A stretch of 5,352 bases of DNA, taken from positions 712 to 6,063 of the forward strand of contig PLSG01000290.1 in NCBI GenBank assembly GCA_003164155.1. Direction: 5' to 3'. Positions 1-5,352 of the stretch are shown piece after piece. Position 1 is the first letter of the stretch, and each line of letters opens with the position of its first letter. This DNA is from Parachlamydiaceae bacterium (GTDB lineage: Bacteria; Chlamydiota; Chlamydiia; Chlamydiales; Parachlamydiaceae). The notes beneath the pieces are model-generated. The model made no database searches. It was given only the letters and a program-made list of their open reading frames with translations, and had not been told where the DNA came from. The position numbers and the translations under genes were made by a program.

Positions 1-1020
1 ACTGTTTCGCCTTCCTCTGACTCTGCAGATCGCCGCATGCATATCACGGTGGCTAACTTAGTAAACAAGTTTCATCGCTCCTTAGAGCCAACCTCCACCC
101 AGCGCATATTGAGGGCGATTTTTCCCGATGAAAATCTCTTTGTGCATCACGCGCCTTTGCCTTCTGGTGATTTCTTCAGCGACGAGGGGGCGGCCAACCA
201 CACGCGCTTTTGCCGCTCTTACGCTGAACCTGGGGTGCATCTATTTGTCTATGGACGGACATGCTTTGCCAAAAATGCGGGGCTGCCCCAAAAATACCCC
301 GCGCGGCAGACGCTGGAGGCTTCACAGTGCATTGCTAGGCTGCATCAGCTTGATAAGGAAAAGGTGGTCTATGTGCAGCAAAATCCCCAGGCAATCGACG
401 CCGGTGTCTTCCACAACGATGTGGCCGCCGTGGGAAATCAGTCGGTTTTCTTCTATCACGAAAATGCCTTTGTGCAAACGAGTCAGGTGATAGATAATCT
501 GAGAAAAACTCTAAAAATACATTGTCAATGCGATTTGATAGCTGTTGACGTAAAGGCGCACGAGCTTTCCCTGGAAGAGGCGGTTGCCTCCTATCTCTTT
601 AATTCGCAGATTGTGACCTGTCAAGATGGCAGTATGGCGCTCATTGCCCCAGCTGAGTGCCAAAAGCTCTCTTCGTCTCTGGCGGTGATTGAGAAAATTG
701 TGGCCGACTCTGCCAATCCCATCCAAAGAGTTTATTTTTTGCCCTTGCGCGAAAGCATGCGCAATGGAGGAGGCCCCGCCTGCTTGCGCCTTAGGGTGGT
801 GCTGAGCCCTTCAGAAATCCAAGCGGTCAACCCGCATGTCTTTTTAAATGCATCGCTCTATGCTGCTTTAAAAAAGTGGATAGTGAAGCATTACCGCGAA
901 AAATTGCATCCCAGCGACTTGGCTGATCCTCTTTTGCTCAGGGAGTCGCAAACGGCCTTGGACGAGCTGACCAGTCTGTTGCACTTGGGCTCCATTTATC
1001 CTTTTCAAAAATGCGGGTAG
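1..1020 (+). CDS. astB: N-succinylarginine dihydrolase, C-terminal ~340 residues (5' end outside window)
   Basis: AstB hydrolyses N2-succinylarginine to N2-succinylornithine, CO2 and two NH3, the second step of the cytosolic arginine succinyltransferase pathway. The frame is open from base 1 and the first codons (TVSPSSDSADRRMHITVAN) already match the family, so the ATG at 37 is internal and not the start. Against the E. coli enzyme (about 447 residues, as I recall it) roughly 110 N-terminal residues are missing. All three catalytic residues known from the E. coli structure are present: Glu in DEGAANHTR (codon 184-186; E. coli Glu174), His in GVFHNDV (412-414; His248) and Cys in NGGGPACLRLRV (781-783; Cys365). 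YLFNSQ, DLADP-like and LGSIYPFQ C-terminal blocks are also conserved. The stop is doubled (TAG TAG, 1018-1023). No astE or other ast gene follows, unlike in enterobacterial ast operons; upstream partners cannot be seen. The enzyme looks intact and functional. Confidence 0.96.
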   Translation, partial: TVSPSSDSADRRMHITVANLVNKFHRSLEPTSTQRILRAIFPDENLFVHHAPLPSGDFFSDEGAANHTRFCRSYAEPGVHLFVYGRTCFAKNAGLPQKYPARQTLEASQCIARLHQLDKEKVVYVQQNPQAIDAGVFHNDVAAVGNQSVFFYHENAFVQTSQVIDNLRKTLKIHCQCDLIAVDVKAHELSLEEAVASYLFNSQIVTCQDGSMALIAPAECQKLSSSLAVIEKIVADSANPIQRVYFLPLRESMRNGGGPACLRLRVVLSPSEIQAVNPHVFLNASLYAALKKWIVKHYREKLHPSDLADPLLLRESQTALDELTSLLHLGSIYPFQKCG

Positions 1021-1060
1021 TAGCTACAGGATTACCACCAAGCTAAGCTTACAGTGTACT

Positions 1061-1218
1061 AGGAAACTAGGAAAATTAAACACAAAGAAACACATAAAGA
1101 TCACAAAGGACACAAAGAAGGAGAAAATATTTTTTAGTTTTGCTTAAATTTTCCTATGCTTTCTTTGTGTCCTTTGTGATCTTTATGTGTTTCTTTGTGT
1201 TAATTGTCCTAAATTCCT
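1061..1218. repeat. Element A: long inverted repeat of CACAAAG-type units
   Basis: Positions 1079-1119 and 1161-1201 are perfect reverse complements over 41 nt, separated by a 41-nt AT-rich loop. Pairing continues imperfectly outward (aggaa at 1061-1065 with ttcct at 1214-1218, most bases between also pairing) and inward (agaaaat with attttcct). Each arm is made of roughly 10-nt units: cacaaagaaa, cacataaaga, tcacaaagga, cacaaagaag. The left outer end carries a tandem 8-mer, ctaggaaa at 1059-1066 and 1067-1074. A transcript would fold into a very long hairpin. It has no coding capacity or recognisable target-site duplication. It could be a mobile non-autonomous repeat, a bidirectional terminator or both. 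Confidence 0.9.
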
Positions 1219-1311
1219 TGGCCGAAAAGATGATTAGGCCTGGATTTTTTCCTACCAGCTTAGCGCCTTTGCGCATTTGAGCCTCTGCATTTAAATCCAT
1301 GATTAACAAAC

Positions 1312-1324
1312 TTGATAATATCAA
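1312..1324. promoter_or_regulatory. AT-rich palindrome TTGATA-A-TATCAA
   Basis: A perfect 6-bp dyad around one central base lies 152 nt upstream of the Inc-like gene. The dyad is direct sequence evidence; its role as an operator is inference. The same TTGATA/TATCAA half-sites recur as a wider dyad in front of the gene at 3592. Confidence 0.3.
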
Positions 1325-1413
1325 TTGTAAAATTAATCAAGAATGATTATGATGTGTCATTAATTAAGCGTGAGTGCGTTTCTGTGTTGTGAGTAATTTA
1401 ATTGCAGAAGCGT

Positions 1414-1441
1414 TTGTTTTTTTATTGCGTGCTTATATAGA
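1414..1441 (+). promoter_or_regulatory. Possible sigma70-type promoter for the Inc-like gene
   Basis: TTGTTT at 1414-1419 and TATAGA at 1436-1441 are 16 nt apart and would start transcription about 25-30 nt before the ATG at 1476. The match is partial and the region is so AT-rich that chance matches are likely. Confidence 0.25.
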
Positions 1442-1462
1442 TTGTATTAATTTATAAATTTT

Positions 1463-1468
1463 AAGGTG
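1463..1468 (+). promoter_or_regulatory. Ribosome binding site for the Inc-like gene
   Basis: AAGGTG ends 7 nt before the ATG at 1476, normal Shine-Dalgarno spacing. It supports this start over the ATG at 1468 in another frame, which overlaps the site and opens only a short Arg/Leu-rich frame. Confidence 0.65.
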
Positions 1469-1475
1469 TGTTATT

Positions 1476-2546
1476 ATGTCGTCCATTCCATCTTCTTCGC
1501 CTTCTTTTTTTAGCTTTCCTTTTTCGGGTAATTCCTCTTCAGGGAATGCTTCGAGCTCTTCGAGCTCTTCCAGTTCCTCATCGCCAACTTCATCGTCATC
1601 GCCAACTTCATCGTCTACGTCTACCCTTCCACCTAACTATGTTTTGCGACAGAGGGGGATTTCATCGGATGTAAAAAATATTCCTACTGTAAGTGATGAT
1701 TCTAGTGAATTAGACCCAGACCAACTCGAAGCAATGGCCAAGTTTTGCGGCTCTAGCTCTAGCGTGCAAAACCGCCGTTCTCCAACTTCGAAACCGATAT
1801 TGCTGCCTATGGAATTAGTGGACAATTTGACCAAGACGCCGCCAGTTCCGCTTAGTGAAAGGCAAATTACATTGTTGAAGAGCGCTAACACGCGCATCGA
1901 AGGGAACAACTTTATTAAATGGACGGTCATTGCCGTGATCGCAGTAGAGATTTTTAAATCGGTATCATCATTGGGAATTGACTCATCTTCCGTGGGCGGC
2001 TCTTCCTTTAATTGCTTAGTTGGAATTGTGACTACCTTGGGTTTTATGATGCTGGCCAAAAAACAAATGTCAGCTGAACAAACGGGTGTGATATCTAAAG
2101 GGCTCATATACAGAGATTTATGTCGTGAATACGAACATGGGGCAAAGAAGTTTCTGCGCGCGTATATCGAGGCCACCCCTCTCAAGGGTATACCGCTTTC
2201 TCCTGATGAACTATCCAAAATCAATTATCCTGATCCTGCCACTGCTAAGCGCGATATGAAGGTTATCAGCAGCTCCTTTAATACTAAAGCAAAAGCTTTG
2301 CATGCTAATGTCAAAAACATTACCGAGCTGCTGCAAAGTCAAGGGGATTTTACGGAGCTCCAAGCCAATCAATTAGTTGATCCCTTGCACTCAGCGATTA
2401 AAATTATTTGCGAAGACTTACGTGACGAAGAGGGAGATGATTCTTTAAGGCTTTGGTATAAGGATCAGCGCCGCGATAAAAGAGCCGACTTATTTAATGC
2501 TATCCGCGATGCTCAAAGTAGTAAGCAGGCTGTTAATTTTAATTGA
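1476..2546 (+). CDS. Putative secreted membrane protein with Ser-rich N-terminus and bilobed hydrophobic domain (Inc-like)
   Basis: This is an unrecognised 356-residue protein. Residues 1-50 are mostly Ser with Pro and Thr, including 11 consecutive Ser at 26-36 and two PTSSS blocks; there is no cleavable Sec signal peptide. Residues 51-145 are hydrophilic. Two hydrophobic lobes follow, about 149-168 (WTVIAVIAVEIF...) and 178-194 (FNCLVGIVTTLGFMMLA), joined by a short SSSVGGSS linker and closed by KKQ. The remaining 160 residues are charged and probably helical. A disordered Ser-rich start plus a paired hydrophobic hairpin in a cytosolic-type protein is the layout of chlamydial inclusion-membrane proteins, which are type III secreted and inserted in the vacuole membrane. 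The match is architectural only, with no sequence homologue recognised. It appears monocistronic, with its own ribosome binding site and hundreds of non-coding bases on each side. A plain two-pass inner-membrane protein is the alternative. The gene is confident; the role is not. Confidence 0.9.
   Translation: MSSIPSSSPSFFSFPFSGNSSSGNASSSSSSSSSSSPTSSSSPTSSSTSTLPPNYVLRQRGISSDVKNIPTVSDDSSELDPDQLEAMAKFCGSSSSVQNRRSPTSKPILLPMELVDNLTKTPPVPLSERQITLLKSANTRIEGNNFIKWTVIAVIAVEIFKSVSSLGIDSSSVGGSSFNCLVGIVTTLGFMMLAKKQMSAEQTGVISKGLIYRDLCREYEHGAKKFLRAYIEATPLKGIPLSPDELSKINYPDPATAKRDMKVISSSFNTKAKALHANVKNITELLQSQGDFTELQANQLVDPLHSAIKIICEDLRDEEGDDSLRLWYKDQRRDKRADLFNAIRDAQSSKQAVNFN
1551..1613 (+). repeat. In-frame serine-codon microrepeats
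   Basis: Two perfect tandem arrays lie inside the Ser-rich start of the Inc-like gene. They are a 9-nt unit (tcgagctct) at 1551-1559 and 1560-1568, and an 18-nt unit (tcatcgccaacttcatcg) at 1578-1595 and 1596-1613. Both unit lengths are multiples of three, so copy-number change would lengthen or shorten the Ser/Pro/Thr tail without shifting the frame. Confidence 0.9.
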
Positions 2547-2991
2547 TTTTACCTAGCGTTTACAGGTTTTTCTGGGCTCTTTGTGGGCATGTTTAATTTC
2601 ATTTGAACGCAAAGTTTGGTTAGATTTTTAACAAATTTCATCTACAATATGGCCGAGATGTTATATCTGAAGTGCGCATTGTATTATTACAAGGCACTGA
2701 TTAGACCATATCTTTAGTCTGAAGCTCTCTGTTCTTGGAGCTTTAGCTTGGAAAAACATAGTCTGGTAAGAGGGGATAATGGAAGGAGTTAATTGAACAT
2801 TTTATTCTTGTTTTTATAAACGTTATGATATAGGACTGTTCTTTGTTTGGGCCCTTCTTAGCCTCACTCGAGAGCATTCTCTTGCAGCTCCTCTGGAGCT
2901 CAGTTTCCCTTCTCTAATATGCCCACAGCTAGAGTGTTGATTTTGTTGGGTTTTTACGGTAATAAATCACACATCATTCTAGGCATGATCT
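2547..2991. other. Non-coding stretch after the Inc-like gene
   Basis: No open frame with a start, ribosome site and sensible composition is found here on either strand. Small dyads occur: aagctc/gagctt at 2722-2727 and 2738-2743, and agctcc-tct-ggagct at 2886-2900. Neither is followed by a T-run, so no classical terminator can be called. The 11-mer gtaagagggga at 2766-2776 recurs inverted at 3003-3013 within element B. AAGGAG near 2783 precedes only a frame of a few codons. Confidence 0.6.
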
Positions 2992-3276
2992 AAGATCTGG
3001 TCTCCCCTCTTACGCTGCTGCCGCAGCTCAATCATTTTTGTGCCATCATTCCCCACGTTCCGGCGGAGGAACCGCCTTCACGCGGGGCTTCCCACTTTAA
3101 GCCGCTGCCGCGGCGAACACAAAGCTTCTTAGGAGTGGGCTAGCAATCTTTTTTTGCCGCGGCAGCGGTTTAAAGTGGGAAGCCCCGCGTGAAGGCGGTT
3201 CCTCCGCCGGAACGTGGGGTTGAATTCATATAAGGAATTTAACTGCGGTAGCAGTGTAAGAGGGGGACCAAACCTT
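2992..3276. repeat. Element B: nested giant inverted repeat
   Basis: The outer arms, 2992-3028 and 3241-3276, are reverse complements at 31 of 37 aligned positions; the differences are five transitions and one single-base gap. They enclose poorly matching linkers (3029-3050 and 3220-3240), then a nearly perfect inner pair (3051-3114 and 3156-3219) around a 41-nt centre. The outer arms carry a small stem, gctgc-tgcc-gcagc at 3014-3027, matched by actgc-ggta-gcagt at 3242-3255. No protein is encoded. The whole could fold into one arm of about 125 bp. Decayed outer and fresh inner arms suggest either insertion of a young palindrome into an old one or homogenisation of the inner arms. Confidence 0.85.
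3051..3219. repeat. Inner core of element B: 64-nt GC-rich inverted repeat
   Basis: The arms 3051-3114 and 3156-3219 match at 63 of 64 positions; the one difference is g at 3101+ region against a in the reverse complement, which still pairs as G-U in RNA. The arms are far more GC-rich than the flanks. Each contains its own small hairpins: ggcgg-aggaa-ccgcc at 3062-3076, and gccgc-tgcc-gcggc at 3101-3114 in the left arm. The 41-nt centre ends in seven T residues. The ends are abrupt and no flanking duplication is obvious. It resembles a palindromic, non-coding mobile repeat. Confidence 0.93.
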
Positions 3277-3309
3277 GGGCCGGCCTTATTCACCTTAGCA
3301 GGGAAAATT

Positions 3310-3401
3310 TTCGGTTACTTGCCCTTCTCTGTGTTCTCTGTGATCTCTGTGGTAAAAAAAAATCTACCACAGAGAACACAGAGAAGGGCAAAATGACCGA
3401 A
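3310..3401. repeat. Element C: CACAGAG-type hairpin with one unequal unit
   Basis: Positions 3321-3342 pair perfectly with 3368-3389 (22 bp). Three more pairs close the top (gta 3352-3354 with tac 3365-3367) across an A-rich 10-nt loop, and tcggt/accga closes the base. The left arm has an extra 9-nt unit, atctctgtg at 3343-3351, absent from the right arm. The arms consist of repeated CACAGAG units. Read on the minus strand, 3323-3344 matches element A (1100-1121) at 19 of 22 bases, so A and C belong to one repeat family. Confidence 0.88.
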
Positions 3402-3528
3402 TATGACATGCAATTTAATCATGTTGTGCTGTTATGTAGTTGAAATAGCGAGTTATTAGCTGAAATAATGTGATATAGATTTTGTGATTTCCTTTGTTTG
3501 TTTTGTTGTTATTGTGTGTGCAAATAAT

Positions 3529-3574
3529 TTGATACATAGTAAAATGATATGTATGTGCAATAGTATTGTATCAA
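3529..3574. promoter_or_regulatory. Dyad TTGATACA - 30 nt - TGTATCAA upstream of the coiled-coil gene
   Basis: Perfect 8-nt inverted half-sites at 3529-3536 and 3567-3574 lie just before the ribosome binding site. A smaller nested dyad, atacat/atgtat, sits at 3532-3537 and 3549-3554. TTGATA at 3529-3534 could also be a -35 box, but the -10 candidate 17 nt away (tatgtg) is poor. The placement suits an operator or a 5' leader hairpin; function is inferred only from position. Confidence 0.35.
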
Positions 3575-3580
3575 TATACT

Positions 3581-3586
3581 AGGGGG
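3581..3586 (+). promoter_or_regulatory. Strong ribosome binding site for the coiled-coil gene
   Basis: AGGGGG ends 5 nt before the ATG at 3592. It is the strongest Shine-Dalgarno-like site in the window and fixes the start of the downstream open frame. Confidence 0.75.
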
Positions 3587-3591
3587 TAGAT

Positions 3592-5352
3592 ATGTCAAGT
3601 ATAACTCCAGAAAGCGTGCATGTGTCTTCAAGCGCCCCTCCAGTTTCGGGGCCACCTCTTGGCGGGACTAGTGTTACTACCATACCTTCAGCTGCAGTGC
3701 CCTTAGGCAGTTCGCATGATGGTTGTTTCGGCGAACTTAAAATTGATCCTAAGCCAAAATCACTCGAACTAGTGAAGGGTGGGGCTCTGGTATTGGTTCA
3801 TTTTGAAAGGCCTGATCCCCAAGATCCAAATAAAACGCTTTATTACAGCATCTGCGTTAGCATTAAGGCTATAAAAAATCCAGACAGCCAAAAGGCGTTG
3901 CAGAACGCCCAAGACGGAAAAGTAGCTTATATGGAGAAATATGCGTTAGACACAGGAGATGAGCATGTGCAATCGATGGGGGATACGATCAATAAAATGC
4001 TGAAACTGGCCAAAGATCTGAAAATGGGGCAGGCAGGTTCATTAGTGTCTTCATTCACCAGGTCCGCAGATGGGGCTCTATCTACAACAGGTTTAAAAGG
4101 CAAAGCCAACACCTACCAGGTTCTTACGCACTTAAAAGAAGAGATTGCTAAAATTTCGGATGATAGTCCTAAAGTTGAAGCTCTGGTGCGCAAGCTAAAT
4201 GTGTTGGAAATGATTTCTGGATTGGGCAAAAAAGCTTTGTCAGAAACTGAGAGCCTAGCCAAAACACACGAGGAGCTTAAAACGAAATATGTGAAAGAAA
4301 ATGAGGAAGCTTTAAGTGCTTGGAGGGGGGTAAAAGCACTCTTGTTTGGTACAAAGGGAGTTGAAGATAAACTGGCTGCGGGATTGAAGGCTTTAACAAC
4401 TGACGCAAAAGCGCAAGGTTATGAAGATTTATCAAACGCAGAGGGATTGGTTACGACTCTTAAAAATGATAAGGATCTTGATCCCAAAACACTAGACGCT
4501 ACTCGGAAAGCTTTAATTCCTCACGTGGCAACCTATATAGGGGGTACGGTGGCGGCGACTAAGAAAAAACTTCATGAGCTTACTGAGCTTACAAAAGCGC
4601 ACTCTGAGGCTGAGGCGAAAAGAGGTCCTGACACTGACGCGGTAAAGAAGCCGGAGGCAGCGCTCAAAGCTGAAATAGATAAGTGCGCGGCCATCATTCA
4701 GGATACACTTAGCGCGGTTAATGGGGGAGAGGGGGAGGATAAAGCATTTAAATCTATCAAGCAAGAATTTGCCGAAGCTTTTGGAATGTATATCTCTCCA
4801 ACAGCCGAAGACCCCACTCGTTTGAATGCTAAAATAGACAAAGCTGAAAAACTGACCACTGACACGAAAAATTCTTTAACGAGTGATATCGCAAGTAAAA
4901 AAGAAATAAAGCAAAAGCAGGAAAAAAGCTTAGTTGATTTAAAATCAAAATTAGAAGCTAAAGAAAATGAGTTATTGATTCCATTAAATCAACTTAAATC
5001 TCGTCAAGATATTATAAATGAAGCAGAAAAAAAAGTTCGAAATTTCTCAGATCTGGGGCTTAATGTTAAAGATGATAAAGCCAGAGTGGCTAACCTAAAA
5101 ACAGATTTGGAAGTCGTACGTAAAAAAGTCAAAGAAATAGAAGATGGAAAATCAGAATTAGAAGGTAGTATAAAAAGTTCAGAAGCGCAAATAAAAAAGC
5201 TCGGAGAGGAAATAACTCGTTTAGAAACTGAATTGCCTGGGAAAAATGCAATATTGGTACGTGTATATACTAGTCTATTGGGTGTTCTGCGTGCTCGTCC
5301 TCCAAGCTCACCACCACCAAGTACAGTGCCAGGCTCAACGCCAGGCTCAACG
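3592..5352 (+). CDS. Large Lys/Glu-rich coiled-coil protein, candidate effector (3' end outside window)
   Basis: The frame is open from the ATG at 3592 to the last base: 587 codons with no stop, so the gene continues. I do not recognise a family. Residues 1-42 are Ser/Pro/Thr/Val-rich and disordered, with no signal peptide. Residues 43-95 contain a short beta-like stretch (LELVKGGALVLVHFERP, YYSICVSIKAI), perhaps a small folded domain. Residues 100-405 are mostly charged amphipathic helices rich in Lys, Ala, Leu and Glu. About 411-548 is a strong coiled coil full of Lys/Glu heptads (for example LKSKLEAKENEL and IKKLGEEITRLETEL). A short hydrophobic patch (ILVRVYTSLLGVL, 554-566) leads into a Pro/Ser/Thr tail ending in PGST repeats. 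There is no clear transmembrane segment. It starts with MSSI like the Inc-like protein upstream, has its own leader, and its coiled-coil part is much more AT-rich than the rest. A secreted host-directed or structural filament protein is possible; function is unknown. Confidence 0.88.
   Translation, partial: MSSITPESVHVSSSAPPVSGPPLGGTSVTTIPSAAVPLGSSHDGCFGELKIDPKPKSLELVKGGALVLVHFERPDPQDPNKTLYYSICVSIKAIKNPDSQKALQNAQDGKVAYMEKYALDTGDEHVQSMGDTINKMLKLAKDLKMGQAGSLVSSFTRSADGALSTTGLKGKANTYQVLTHLKEEIAKISDDSPKVEALVRKLNVLEMISGLGKKALSETESLAKTHEELKTKYVKENEEALSAWRGVKALLFGTKGVEDKLAAGLKALTTDAKAQGYEDLSNAEGLVTTLKNDKDLDPKTLDATRKALIPHVATYIGGTVAATKKKLHELTELTKAHSEAEAKRGPDTDAVKKPEAALKAEIDKCAAIIQDTLSAVNGGEGEDKAFKSIKQEFAEAFGMYISPTAEDPTRLNAKIDKAEKLTTDTKNSLTSDIASKKEIKQKQEKSLVDLKSKLEAKENELLIPLNQLKSRQDIINEAEKKVRNFSDLGLNVKDDKARVANLKTDLEVVRKKVKEIEDGKSELEGSIKSSEAQIKKLGEEITRLETELPGKNAILVRVYTSLLGVLRARPPSSPPPSTVPGSTPGST
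5329..5352 (+). repeat. 12-nt tandem repeat encoding PGST
   Basis: Two perfect copies of ccaggctcaacg (5329-5340, 5341-5352) run up to the window edge and encode Pro-Gly-Ser-Thr twice in frame. More copies may follow beyond the window. The unit length is a multiple of three, so variation would change linker length without a frameshift. Confidence 0.85.

Larger units (their letters stand above)
1021..1475. other. Intergenic region between astB and the Inc-like gene
   Basis: No credible gene lies in this 455-nt gap. Its first half is taken up by a long inverted repeat (element A, 1061-1218). That repeat is flanked by a weak outer 8-nt inverted pair, gctaagct at 1042-1049 and agcttagc at 1257-1264. 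The second half, from about 1290, is strongly AT-rich and holds a 13-bp palindrome, a possible promoter and the ribosome binding site of the next gene. No clear GC-rich stem followed by a T-run is seen after astB, but element A itself could stop transcription. Confidence 0.7.

Noticed and set aside
128..726. Short open frames at 128-490 (plus) and 511-726 (minus)
   Set aside because: Both are out-of-frame or antisense to astB, whose catalytic motifs prove the real frame.
37..1020. ATG at 37 as the start of astB
   Set aside because: The frame is open to base 1 and the upstream codons match the AstB family; the enzyme would lack about a quarter of its length and have no ribosome site at 37.
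1079..1201. CRISPR-like array from repeated CACAAAG units
   Set aside because: Units are about 10 nt, contiguous, without unique spacers, and arranged as an inverted repeat.
1637..2224. 195-codon open frame on the minus strand
   Set aside because: It lies wholly within the Inc-like gene in antisense, has no ribosome binding site of note and no recognisable motif; the plus-strand gene explains the region.
2779..2820. Small gene after the AAGGAG near 2783
   Set aside because: The TTG and ATG frames nearby stop within fewer than ten codons.
2766..3013. A 248-bp mobile element with 11-nt terminal inverted repeats (gtaagagggga)
   Set aside because: The right copy is part of the outer arm of element B, which pairs far better with 3241-3276; no flanking duplication or internal structure supports ends at 2766.
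3214..3396. 60-codon open frame on the plus strand
   Set aside because: It begins inside the right arm of element B and ends inside element C, so its sequence is that of two repeats; it has no ribosome site and no protein-like conservation.
3927..4764. Minus-strand open frames at 3927-4112 and 4513-4764
   Set aside because: Both are antisense to the long coiled-coil frame, which has a strong ribosome site and continuous protein character.

Overview
The window holds three protein-coding genes, all on the plus strand, separated by two long non-coding gaps rich in inverted repeats. The outer two genes run off the ends of the window. The first is the C-terminal three quarters of astB, N-succinylarginine dihydrolase of the arginine succinyltransferase catabolic pathway, recognised with high confidence from its catalytic motifs. 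The other two are unrecognised by name. One is a 356-residue protein with a serine-rich start and a two-lobed hydrophobic segment. The other is at least 587 residues long, with a Ser/Pro/Thr-rich start, long Lys/Glu-rich helices and a coiled-coil end.

Organism: the sequence does not fix this. Moderate GC with AT-rich gaps, Ser/Thr/Pro-rich disordered N-termini suited to type III or type IV export, a paired hydrophobic segment like that of chlamydial inclusion-membrane (Inc) proteins and a long coiled-coil protein suggest an intracellular or amoeba-associated bacterium. An environmental member of the Chlamydiota is my first guess and a Legionella/Coxiella-like gammaproteobacterium the alternative. 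This is inference only.

Layout: 1-1020 astB (5' partial). 1021-1475 gap with a 41-bp perfect inverted repeat (element A) built of CACAAAG-type units, then an AT-rich leader with a TTGATA/TATCAA palindrome. 1476-2546 Inc-like membrane protein with in-frame serine microrepeats. 2547-3591 gap of about 1 kb holding a nested giant inverted repeat (element B, 2992-3276, with an inner GC-rich 64-nt arm pair differing at one base) and a second CACAGAG-type hairpin (element C, 3310-3401) related to element A. 3592-5352 coiled-coil protein (3' partial), preceded by a TTGATACA/TGTATCAA dyad and a strong ribosome binding site.

Working together: astB is housekeeping catabolism and has no evident link to the other two. 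Those two share an MSSI start followed by Ser/Pro/Thr-rich sequence, each has its own leader, and each sits downstream of a CACARAG-type hairpin. They look like separately transcribed candidate secreted proteins in a repeat-rich accessory segment next to a metabolic gene. I see no CRISPR array, tRNA, rRNA or transposase gene.
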